The translations under genes and the position numbers were made by a program. From contig NZ_CP011319.1 in the NCBI RefSeq assembly GCF_001865675.1, positions 2,418,001 to 2,482,000 on the forward strand: a stretch of 64,000 nt of DNA. Direction: 5' to 3'. The notes under the pieces were generated by a model. The model did not search any database. It saw only the letters and a program-made list of their open reading frames with translations, and was not told where the DNA came from. The stretch is from Janthinobacterium sp. 1_2014MBL_MicDiv (GTDB taxonomy: Bacteria > Pseudomonadota > Gammaproteobacteria > Burkholderiales > Burkholderiaceae_D). Below are positions 26,957 through 35,310 of the stretch, in pieces. Within the stretch, counting starts at the first letter, position 1. Each line of letters starts with the position of its first letter.

Positions 26957-27343
26957 ATGAGAAAAGATCAGCGCCGCCATGGCGGCTTCACCTTGATCGA
27001 ATTGCTGGTCGTAATGACGATAATCGCCACCTTATTAACGCTGGCTGCGCCGCGTTATATGGGGAATGTAGACAAGGCAAAGGAGTCCGTATTATCGGAA
27101 AACCTGGCGACATTACGGGATGTGATTGACAAGCACTATGCGGACACGGGATCTTACCCGATGGTGCTGCAGGACCTGGTGACGCTCAGGTATATGCGCA
27201 AAATACCGCTTGATCCGATGACCGATAGTAACCTGACCTGGGTGATCGTGGCGCCGCCGGATACCCAAAAAGGCGCGGTATTTGATGTGCATAGCGGCGC
27301 CAAGACCCGGGCGCGTAACGGCAGTTATTACCGTGACTGGTAA
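26957..27343 (+). CDS. Type II secretion pseudopilin, GspG-like (second)
   Basis: The protein has 128 residues from ATG 26957 (MRKDQRRHGGFTLIELLVVM), with a canonical processing site and Glu at +5. The remainder (YADTGSYPMVLQDLVTLRYM, then KIPLDPMTDSN) has the GspG pattern of helix followed by PxDP. An ATG 12 bases upstream is also in frame. Three pseudopilins in a row and no separate major pilin suggest a short pseudopilus rather than an extended pilus. Confidence 0.88.
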   Translation: MRKDQRRHGGFTLIELLVVMTIIATLLTLAAPRYMGNVDKAKESVLSENLATLRDVIDKHYADTGSYPMVLQDLVTLRYMRKIPLDPMTDSNLTWVIVAPPDTQKGAVFDVHSGAKTRARNGSYYRDW

Positions 27344-27854
27344 TACGTTACGGCAGCCGCCTTTGCCAAATTGCGCGGGATTTACTTATCTGGCGCTGCT
27401 GTTTGCCGTCAGTATTGCCGGTTTGGTGCTTGCTGGCGGCGGCGTCCTGTGGTCGCATGCGCAGCAGCGCGAAAAAGAAGGCGAGCTACTTTTTGTAGGC
27501 AATGAATTTCGCCGGGCAATTGGCGCCTATTACGAAAAAACGCCAGGCACGCTAAAACGCTACCCAGCCACTTTTGACGATCTCATGGAAGATCGCCGCT
27601 TTGCCGCGACCACCCGCCATTTGCGCCGGATATATGCGGACCCGATGACTTCACGTTCCGAATGGGGCATCGTTACTGGTCCGGATGGCGGAATTATGGG
27701 CGTCTACAGCATGAGCGCGGGCACGACCATCAAGCGCTCCGGTTTTCGCCAGCGCGACGCCGGGTTTGAGATGGCCGAGCACTATGGCGAATGGCGGTTT
27801 GTTTATGAGTCACCCGCAGTAATCGTGGATAAAACGGATGTGATGAAAAAATGA
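27333..27854 (+). CDS. Pseudopilin-like protein lacking the usual Glu5
   Basis: The protein has 173 residues from GTG 27333, overlapping the previous stop. The processing site region (CAGFTYLALLFAVSIAGLVL) has Gly -1 and Phe +1, but the residue at +5 is Ala instead of Glu. In T2SS and pili, lack of Glu5 is seen in tip minor pseudopilins such as GspK. The globular domain (ATFDDLMEDRRFAATTRHLR, IYADPMTSRSEWGIV) is conserved-looking. It may cap the pseudopilus. This is the last gene of the compact secretion block; what follows is the AT-richer Rhs cassette. Confidence 0.75.
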   Translation: MTGNTLRQPPLPNCAGFTYLALLFAVSIAGLVLAGGGVLWSHAQQREKEGELLFVGNEFRRAIGAYYEKTPGTLKRYPATFDDLMEDRRFAATTRHLRRIYADPMTSRSEWGIVTGPDGGIMGVYSMSAGTTIKRSGFRQRDAGFEMAEHYGEWRFVYESPAVIVDKTDVMKK

Positions 27855-27988
27855 AAATATTTTTAATTGTTAAAAAAATAGTTTCCCTGTAGAGTCACGG
27901 TCTTATTTTATTTTGGCTTTTCTTGGTTGAGAAAAATCGCCGGGCGGTGGTCTGGCATGTACTTCGTATAAGAATGAAAGAAAAATAC

Positions 27989-30900
27989 ATGATATTTAAA
28001 TGGCGGACAACGCTTGGGGCAATTTTTGCCTCTCTTTCCCTGGCAGGTTTTGCGCATGCAGCCATGCACACGCCTGGGAAATTTGCTGTTAGCGCACTTG
28101 GAACGGCAACCTATTCCATACCGATACCCGTACCTCCGGCGACGGCAGGTATGGGGCCCAAGCTGGCCCTGGATTTTAATAGTCACTCCGAAGCAGGGCT
28201 CATGGGAAAAGGATGGGGAATAGTCGGCCTGTCGGCTATTCTCCGCTGCGGCCAGACCATTGCGCAGGATGGCGGTGTGCCGGGAGCAATTAACTTTGAC
28301 GGCAATGATCGTTTTTGCCTCGACGGTGAACGGCTGGTCGTCAGCAATGGTGGCGTTTACGGTGCCAATGGCACGGAATATCGTACTGAACGCGATAGCT
28401 TTTCCAGAATCATCTCTTATAGCAACGCTGGTGGCGGACCTGCATGGTTCAAGGTATGGAATAAAAGTGGTGAAGTCATGGAATATGGTGGAACCGCGGA
28501 TGCCCGTATTGAGGCACAAGGTAAAGCTACTATCAAAACCTGGGCAATAAATAGAGTCCAAGACGCAGCAAGTAATTTTATGACAGTCAGTTACATCAAA
28601 GAAGCTGGCACCGGTGATTATTACCCGAATAATATTGAATATACGGGTAATGTCAATGTAGGGATGGTGCCTAATAATTCTGTCCGATTCAAGTATGAGC
28701 AGAGGCCTGACCCTGCCACGATGTATCAGGCTGGCACCACATTAAAAACCACGGTGCGCTTGAGTAATATTGAAACGTATTCTGGTTCATCGCGAGTAAT
28801 GGATTTTCGCCTTAAGTATGGAAATTACTTTTCCATGTCCCGTCTGGAAAGCATCACGCAGTGTAATGGCGCTGGAGTGGAGTGTCTTCCAGCGACCACA
28901 TTTGGATGGATAACTAATCGCGCCCTTACTCCATTGAGCGAAGAGTGGTTAAAAGAGGGGACAGCTTTAAATACAGGCGAACCTGCTATGTGGGAAGAGA
29001 TTCCGCAAAATGGTGCCGGCCAACCGAATGCGCCTATATTTGAGGGAGGACGTTCATTTTTAATTGGAGATATTAATGGGGATGGTAAGATAGATTTAAT
29101 TCAGTTATCCCAAAGAAATAACACTCAATGGATATTGCCGTTAATATCCAATGGTGCTGGCTTTGTTGCGGGTACTTGGCACGATACTGGTGTGGCCGGT
29201 TATGCAAAGGTGGCTGGTGATATTAATGGCGATGGTAAAGTTGATGTTGCTATTGTCGGGGCTGGCTATATTCTTCCGGTATTTTCAACAGGATCGGGTT
29301 TTTCTAATGGAGTGTTGGCGAATTATCCAGGTTCCTTGGTCAGTGACGCGAACACTTGGCATGCAGTCGATGTTAATGGCGATGGTAGGATAGATCTTGT
29401 ACAGCAAAAAATGAATAATGACGAACTTAGTTTGTCGACATTTATATCGAACGGGAGTGGGTTTAATTCTGGTAGTTGGGAGAAGGTAAGTACGCGCCAG
29501 ACTAATGGGCCTATATATGGTGTTACTGTTGAGCTTTTGCCAGCTGAGCTGAATAATGATGGGAAAAAGGATTTTATTCAGGTATGGCGCCAAGCAGGAA
29601 TAGGGAATATATGGGTACTTCCTTTGTTGTCAAATGGATCTGGCTATAGCGCTGGGGTTTGGTTTGATACTGGAATAAAGACATATAATTCGGGTGGTAA
29701 TGCGCAACCATTGAGTGATCAGCATCTGGTAATTGATTTAAATGGCGATGGACTGGATGACTTTGTTGTTGTTAGAAAGTATTCATCTTGGTCTGGACAA
29801 AAAGAAGGAATTGATTATTTTCCATATTATTTCAATGGGATGGCATTTATTTCCAATCCATCAATATGGCATGATGGGCCGTATCTTTATCCTGCAGAAT
29901 TGGCTGCGGATAAGACAATAGTAATGGATTTGAATGGTGATGGTCGTATGGACCTGGTGCAAACTTGGCTGATGAAGAATACTGCGAGCATGCCTGGTGA
30001 AATGTGGCTGCAGCCATTAGTGTCAGCAGGGCCGAACGGGCGCTTGTATATGCCGCCTCATAATACAAAAAGAAAAGGGACGACGACAAAGATACGCTAT
30101 CGTTATGGAAAAAATGGAAGCCGCGCATACAGAGACGATGGTCCAGGCCTAATAGTGCTCGATATTAACGGAGATGGGAAGTCTGACCTTGTCCAACAGA
30201 GCTATGCTGATGGCGTGACACCTGTTTCAATACAACCGTATTTTGTTCCGGAGATAGGCCCCGATGTAATGAATTCTATCACGGTGGGAACTGGGGCGCG
30301 GATTGACATTCAATACAAGCCATTGACGGACCGTGATGTTTATACTCCGGATACACAGTCAGCATATCCTTTGATAGATATGGCGCCGCCTTTGTATGTA
30401 GTATCAAGTGTAAGTAGTTCGAATGGAAAAGGTGGAAAAAGTTCCATAACCTATACCTACGGTGGGTTGAAGCTGGATGCACTCCGTGGCGGATTGGCTG
30501 GATTTCGTTGGATGCAGCAAAAGAATAATGAATCGGGAATCGTCAGTTTTCAGGAATATCGTCAGGATTGGCCATATACAGGTTTGCCGGCAAATGCTAA
30601 AACAATGCTGGCCGGTCGCGGTAACGGAGATCGTCTGAAAGATACGGCTAGCAGCTACGCATGTATCGATCCAATTTATATGACATTATGCACCGTTGCA
30701 CCCGGGCGTATTTACTTCCCCTATGCCAGCCAATCCGTTGATTTCTCCTGGGATTTAAATGGTACAGCATTGCCTGTAAATACAGTGACTACTAGCTACG
30801 ATACTTGGGGTAATGTGAAGCAGATGGTGAGTACTCGTGTTGACGGCGCCGCCGCACACAGTACGATCATGAATAACATTTATAACGCGCCAGATGTGGG

Positions 30901-31384
30901 CAATTGGCGTGTAGGACAAGTACAGCGGTCGGTAACGACCAATACCGAGCATTCCCCTTACGTGCCGCCATTCCCCTCAGGGCCGATCGGTGTTTCGCCT
31001 GGAAGCGAGGGATCGGCCGGGTCAGGTATCAGCAATCCAGGCGGCAATGGCATTGCAACGAGTAGCACATTTTGGGCTGCTGGTTCTCCGTCGCCACTGA
31101 AAGCGGCCCCAGGACAAACCGTGGATTTCAAGGTCTATGTCAGGGGAGCTGTCGTGCGGACTGGCTATGTCACTTTCAGGGAAGGAAATGACGTTCTTGC
31201 CATCGTGGCGCTGGACGCAAGTGCCTCGGCAGCATTTTCCGGTTCTCTGAACAGCATCGGCCAGCATACGATTACCGCATCGTATTCTGGCGATGCGCGA
31301 AACTCGCCTAGCTCCACAGCAACTACTATCGAAGTCAGAAGAGTGGATTTGACGCCGATTCTCATGCTGCTAATGGATGACTAA
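27989..31384 (+). CDS. Sec-exported SpvB/FG-GAP (TcB-like) protein with C-terminal Ig-like domain
   Basis: The protein has 1131 residues from ATG 27989, preceded by GAAAG; ATG 27974 is the alternative. It has a signal peptide (WRTTLGAIFASLSLAGFAHA). The SpvB domain follows (FAVSALGTATYSIPIPVPP, then GKGWGIVGLSAILRC). At least six FG-GAP/VCBS calcium-binding-type motifs follow (DINGDGKIDLI, DINGDGKVDVA, DVNGDGRIDLV, DLNGDGLDDFV, DLNGDGRMDLV, DINGDGKSDLV). The C-terminus is a bacterial Ig-like domain (about 1040-1120). The front half resembles TcB of insecticidal Tc toxins, but the Rhs part is on the next gene. GC content is visibly lower than in flanking genes. Confidence 0.85.
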   Translation: MIFKWRTTLGAIFASLSLAGFAHAAMHTPGKFAVSALGTATYSIPIPVPPATAGMGPKLALDFNSHSEAGLMGKGWGIVGLSAILRCGQTIAQDGGVPGAINFDGNDRFCLDGERLVVSNGGVYGANGTEYRTERDSFSRIISYSNAGGGPAWFKVWNKSGEVMEYGGTADARIEAQGKATIKTWAINRVQDAASNFMTVSYIKEAGTGDYYPNNIEYTGNVNVGMVPNNSVRFKYEQRPDPATMYQAGTTLKTTVRLSNIETYSGSSRVMDFRLKYGNYFSMSRLESITQCNGAGVECLPATTFGWITNRALTPLSEEWLKEGTALNTGEPAMWEEIPQNGAGQPNAPIFEGGRSFLIGDINGDGKIDLIQLSQRNNTQWILPLISNGAGFVAGTWHDTGVAGYAKVAGDINGDGKVDVAIVGAGYILPVFSTGSGFSNGVLANYPGSLVSDANTWHAVDVNGDGRIDLVQQKMNNDELSLSTFISNGSGFNSGSWEKVSTRQTNGPIYGVTVELLPAELNNDGKKDFIQVWRQAGIGNIWVLPLLSNGSGYSAGVWFDTGIKTYNSGGNAQPLSDQHLVIDLNGDGLDDFVVVRKYSSWSGQKEGIDYFPYYFNGMAFISNPSIWHDGPYLYPAELAADKTIVMDLNGDGRMDLVQTWLMKNTASMPGEMWLQPLVSAGPNGRLYMPPHNTKRKGTTTKIRYRYGKNGSRAYRDDGPGLIVLDINGDGKSDLVQQSYADGVTPVSIQPYFVPEIGPDVMNSITVGTGARIDIQYKPLTDRDVYTPDTQSAYPLIDMAPPLYVVSSVSSSNGKGGKSSITYTYGGLKLDALRGGLAGFRWMQQKNNESGIVSFQEYRQDWPYTGLPANAKTMLAGRGNGDRLKDTASSYACIDPIYMTLCTVAPGRIYFPYASQSVDFSWDLNGTALPVNTVTTSYDTWGNVKQMVSTRVDGAAAHSTIMNNIYNAPDVGNWRVGQVQRSVTTNTEHSPYVPPFPSGPIGVSPGSEGSAGSGISNPGGNGIATSSTFWAAGSPSPLKAAPGQTVDFKVYVRGAVVRTGYVTFREGNDVLAIVALDASASAAFSGSLNSIGQHTITASYSGDARNSPSSTATTIEVRRVDLTPILMLLMDD

Positions 31385-31472
31385 TCTGTATTGCCAATGT
31401 GAGCGTCAAGTCATCAGGACGACGGGATAATTAGAATTGTTCAAAGCGAAAAAATAACGAAAGAGATTTTTC

Positions 31473-34400
31473 ATGGGTTATGACTGCAACTGGCTATCTG
31501 CACATGCTGTAATTTATGGCAATGCAGAGATGTTGATAAATGTGAATAAAAAAATAAAGCTGGCAAAGATGTATGCGCGCCTTCTTTTGATCTTGTTGGG
31601 AGGGGGGGCGCTAATGCAGGCGGTAGCTGCGCCAGTGATGCCGCCCGCCGCCAGCATAAGTCGAACCGTGGCATATGCATATGATCCGGTTACTGGATTT
31701 TTGAGTACTGCCACGATGGAGCCGGATAATGCGCAGTTGCGACTGGAGGCAGGCATTAAATATGATGCCTGGGGTAATAGGAATGTGACATCCATTTCAT
31801 CGACTGCAACGGGTGATAGAGCAATTGCAATGCGGGAAAATCGAATTTCATTCGATGGGCGTGGCCAGTTTGTGTCCGTGGCTACTAACGCCTTGTCGCA
31901 AGCCAGCAGTTTTACGTTTGATCCACTATTCGGATCGCAACGAACGATTTCCGATGTGAACGGACTTGCGACAGAAATCAAGTATGACAGTTTTGGCCGG
32001 AAAATTCTGGCGATCGGAGCGGATGGTAATCGTATTAAATGGGATTACCAATTCTGTAGCGGCATAAACGGCGGGAATGGTACTTGTCCAACGGATGCTA
32101 AATATATTGTTCAGGCAACGCCGCTAGCCACCGATGGGGTAACTGTGGTTGGTGCCTGGAGTAAAACTTACTTTGATGAGTTGGATCGTGCAATTGGGGA
32201 AGAGTCGCCGGGATTTGATGGTTCGATAATCACTGTCAGTAGAGAGTATGACGAGCACGGACGCATATCAAGAGTAAGTCATCCTTATTATAAGGGTAAA
32301 CAGATTCGCTGGAATATCATTGCCTACGATGCTATCGGGCGTGTCAGCACGGTTGTTGGTGCAGATGGTGCGGAAACTACTTATGCATACAATGGGACGA
32401 GTAGAACAATTAAGAATGCATTGGGCCAGGTTAAGACGAGCATAACTAATGTTCAAGGGAAAATTTCCAAGTCTATTGATAATGAAGGAAATGTATTAAG
32501 TTATTATTACAATGCGTCAGGTGACTTGTGGAAAACAGTCGATGCTAAAGGCAATGTAATTGCAACTGCTTATGATGCCCTTGGCAGAAAAATGCAGATG
32601 GATGACCCTGATTTGGGGACTGTAACTTATATTAATGATGTATTGGGACAGGTAGTTTCGCAAACCGATGCTAAAGGGCAAGTCTCAAAATTTTCATATG
32701 ATAAGCTGGGAAGATTGACGGCGCGCAATCAGTTTGATTTGATTTCTTCGTGGGTCTATGATAGTTGTGAGAAGGGCATCGGGAAGTTGTGCAAGGTTTC
32801 GGCAGATAATGGATATGCTGAAACTTTTTCTTATGACAGATTCGGCCGAGATAGTAGTAATGTCGTCAATGTTGATGCAGCATATACAACGTCGGCGACG
32901 TATGATGCCAACGGTAGGTTGTCTAAAAAAACATTTCCTGCCGGACTAGGCTTGAATTATGTATATACTCAAACAGGATACCTGAAGGAAGTGCGCGATT
33001 CTGATAGTCAAGCCTTGTATTGGGCGGCACAGGAAATGGATGCTGATGAAAGTATGCTTAAGCAGGTATATGGGAATGGCATTGTTACGACAAGGGAATA
33101 CTATGATGGCAATAGACTTATTAAAAAGATCTATGCTGGCACTGGGAATGGTGTGCAAAATATCGCTTACGATTTTGACCCCATTGGGAATTTGCGCTCT
33201 CGGATAGATTATGTACAAGGTCTGACGGAATCTTTCTTGTATGATAATCTCAATCGTGTACAGACCTCCACTGTGAATTCTGGTGCAGCTGGTTTGGTAA
33301 CGCAGACCTATAAGTACGATCAAATAGGGAATATTGATTCGCGCTCTGGTATCGGGATATATAAATACGATACTTCTCCCAAGGTGCTGCCGCATGCCGT
33401 GGGAACTATTCAGCTTGGCAATGGAGGGAGTCGTCGATTTGAATATGATGCTAACGGCAATCTATCGAAAGATTTTACAAGAAATGCAGCTGGAATCAAT
33501 ATCTCTGGTGCGGAGCGCATAATTTCTTATACCAGTTTTGATATGCCATCACGAATTTCAATGGCAGGTAAAAACTTGGATTTTTTATATGATGCGAGTC
33601 ATGCAAGGATTAAGGAAGTCGGTCCGGATTCTACTACTTTCTATGTGCATCCAAATAATATCGGTGACCTGAATTATGAAAAGGAAATTAGGCGCGACGG
33701 AAGTGTGGAACATCGTCAATTTGTGTCAATAGGTGGCGAGATAATTGCTGTTGTTAAACAAAAATCAGGTGTCAAGTCTATTCAATACTTTCACCGAGAC
33801 CATCTTGGATCTACCGTTGCAATCAGTAATGAGGCGGGGGCGGTGGTTGAAAGGCTTGCTTATGAGCCATTTGGAAAGCGTCAGTATGCTAACGGGGTTC
33901 AGGATGCTACTGATTCAATCAAAGGCGTTAACTCCGACAGAGGATTTACCAATCATCAGCATTTGGAGGAGGTTGGCTTAATCCACATGAACGGCCGGGT
34001 ATATGATCCCGTGATTGCACGCTTCTTGTCCGCAGATCCAACGGTTTCTGATCCGGGAGATCTGCAGTCATTTAACCGCTACGCTTATGCTTATGGAAAT
34101 CCATTGGCATTTGTTGATCCAAGTGGTTATGCAAATGAGCCGACAATGCCTAACGTAACAGTAACTGAAAGTCAGTGGCGTTATGATCCCATGACCTATG
34201 ATTATTTCAATGGGCGGTATTGGTCCTATCAAGGCGGGGCTGCTATGACGCCCAATGGCCAAATAGTCAGTATGCGTGGTAGAAAAATAGAATCGGCAGT
34301 CAATGGCAGTTATGTCAACGCTAAGTCTGCTGCTCCACGTGCACCTCTTGCTATGACACAGGCGACACAGGCTAAAGAGGAAGGTTTTGTTGAGAAGCAT

Positions 34401-34835
34401 GTCAATAATAGCCTCTGCGCTTTCCGCCAGTGCAACATTTGGGAACAGGCGCAATCTGCTTTCCTGGGAATGTTTGGGATGGTTGGAGATGCTGGTGCAA
34501 AGGTTACTATCACCGTTGCAACGGTGCTTCCAGTCGGGCAGGTAGGTTTGGAGGTTGGAACTGCACGACAATTGGCAAAGAATAAAGTTTTTGCGACAAA
34601 GAATGCCGGTGAGCTGAAGAATATTTATAATTGGGGAAATGGTCCGGAAGGGGTCGCAGCTGCGAGACAGTCCCTAGATGCAGCGGCGATGGCTAGGATT
34701 CAGGCGTCTGTCAGTCGAGCTGAAGTGGAGGCTACACACAAAATGTACATTAAGGTTGCTGAAGAGGGTAGGGGCGGTGTCGTTGCCCCTGAACGCGCAG
34801 CTTACATGGAAGATATTCTCAATCTTTGGAAATAG
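31473..34835 (+). CDS. Sec-exported Rhs-repeat protein with variable C-terminal toxin-like domain
   Basis: The 1120-residue protein has GAAAGAGA six bases before ATG 31473; ATG 31530 is the alternative. A hydrophobic signal (YARLLLILLGGGALMQAVAA) follows a long basic n-region. Many YD/Rhs repeats (YDxxGRxxxxxxxxG type) span about 60-770. The Rhs core begins near residue 776 (DHLGSTVAISNEAGAVVERL) and contains GRVYDPVIARFLSADPTV, ending at FVDPSGY near 885. The last 235 residues are unrelated to Rhs and are the presumed toxin: KNAGELKNIYNWGNGPEG, then VEATHKMYIKVAEEGRGG. Rhs shells enclose such C-termini. Known Rhs toxins often use T6SS; the signal peptide here argues for a periplasmic route. 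Confidence 0.88.
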   Translation: MGYDCNWLSAHAVIYGNAEMLINVNKKIKLAKMYARLLLILLGGGALMQAVAAPVMPPAASISRTVAYAYDPVTGFLSTATMEPDNAQLRLEAGIKYDAWGNRNVTSISSTATGDRAIAMRENRISFDGRGQFVSVATNALSQASSFTFDPLFGSQRTISDVNGLATEIKYDSFGRKILAIGADGNRIKWDYQFCSGINGGNGTCPTDAKYIVQATPLATDGVTVVGAWSKTYFDELDRAIGEESPGFDGSIITVSREYDEHGRISRVSHPYYKGKQIRWNIIAYDAIGRVSTVVGADGAETTYAYNGTSRTIKNALGQVKTSITNVQGKISKSIDNEGNVLSYYYNASGDLWKTVDAKGNVIATAYDALGRKMQMDDPDLGTVTYINDVLGQVVSQTDAKGQVSKFSYDKLGRLTARNQFDLISSWVYDSCEKGIGKLCKVSADNGYAETFSYDRFGRDSSNVVNVDAAYTTSATYDANGRLSKKTFPAGLGLNYVYTQTGYLKEVRDSDSQALYWAAQEMDADESMLKQVYGNGIVTTREYYDGNRLIKKIYAGTGNGVQNIAYDFDPIGNLRSRIDYVQGLTESFLYDNLNRVQTSTVNSGAAGLVTQTYKYDQIGNIDSRSGIGIYKYDTSPKVLPHAVGTIQLGNGGSRRFEYDANGNLSKDFTRNAAGINISGAERIISYTSFDMPSRISMAGKNLDFLYDASHARIKEVGPDSTTFYVHPNNIGDLNYEKEIRRDGSVEHRQFVSIGGEIIAVVKQKSGVKSIQYFHRDHLGSTVAISNEAGAVVERLAYEPFGKRQYANGVQDATDSIKGVNSDRGFTNHQHLEEVGLIHMNGRVYDPVIARFLSADPTVSDPGDLQSFNRYAYAYGNPLAFVDPSGYANEPTMPNVTVTESQWRYDPMTYDYFNGRYWSYQGGAAMTPNGQIVSMRGRKIESAVNGSYVNAKSAAPRAPLAMTQATQAKEEGFVEKHVNNSLCAFRQCNIWEQAQSAFLGMFGMVGDAGAKVTITVATVLPVGQVGLEVGTARQLAKNKVFATKNAGELKNIYNWGNGPEGVAAARQSLDAAAMARIQASVSRAEVEATHKMYIKVAEEGRGGVVAPERAAYMEDILNLWK

Positions 34836-34842
34836 GTGATAT

Positions 34843-35112
34843 ATGTCGAATGCGCACTTGATGCTGCCACTACAAAACGAATGTTCTAGTGCTATGAAGA
34901 TTCTCTTGGAGCCACTTTCGGAGTACTTTATTTTGAAACCTGGCGAAAAAGTTGAGATTCATGCAACATTTGATGAGCGTACAATCCATAATTCTTTTAC
35001 TGTTGCGCCAAATGATTCATTTTTGACAGTGTATGCGCCTGGTGATATTGCGGGGTTTATTGACTGCTATATGATGCGTGATGGAATTCGGTTAACTCCG
35101 GATGGGAATTAA
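34843..35112 (+). CDS. Small protein, candidate immunity partner of the Rhs protein
   Basis: This 89-residue protein has no signal peptide. It is separated from the rhs stop by 7 bases and has GGTGA before its ATG. The sequence (LLEPLSEYFILKPGEKVEIH, ATFDERTIHNSF) is beta-rich and unlike families I recognise. Rhs toxins are normally followed directly by a small cytoplasmic immunity gene, so position and size support that role. Its GC content is low like that of the rhs gene. No biochemical function can be claimed. Confidence 0.6.
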   Translation: MSNAHLMLPLQNECSSAMKILLEPLSEYFILKPGEKVEIHATFDERTIHNSFTVAPNDSFLTVYAPGDIAGFIDCYMMRDGIRLTPDGN

Positions 35113-35310
35113 ATTTTTCATTGGAAATTTTTAGAAAACTGCGGCTCGGCTATTTAGGGAAAGATTTCGAATTTCTTTGAATAGGCGAGCCGATATAGTA
35201 GATGGCATTGCTGATGTCGCGTTTATGTCGAATTATTTCTTGCGGGCAATATTTAAATTGTCTGACCACCCCGTTGTATTTTCTGAAGTATCAAATTGTC
35301 AGTCTCTAAT

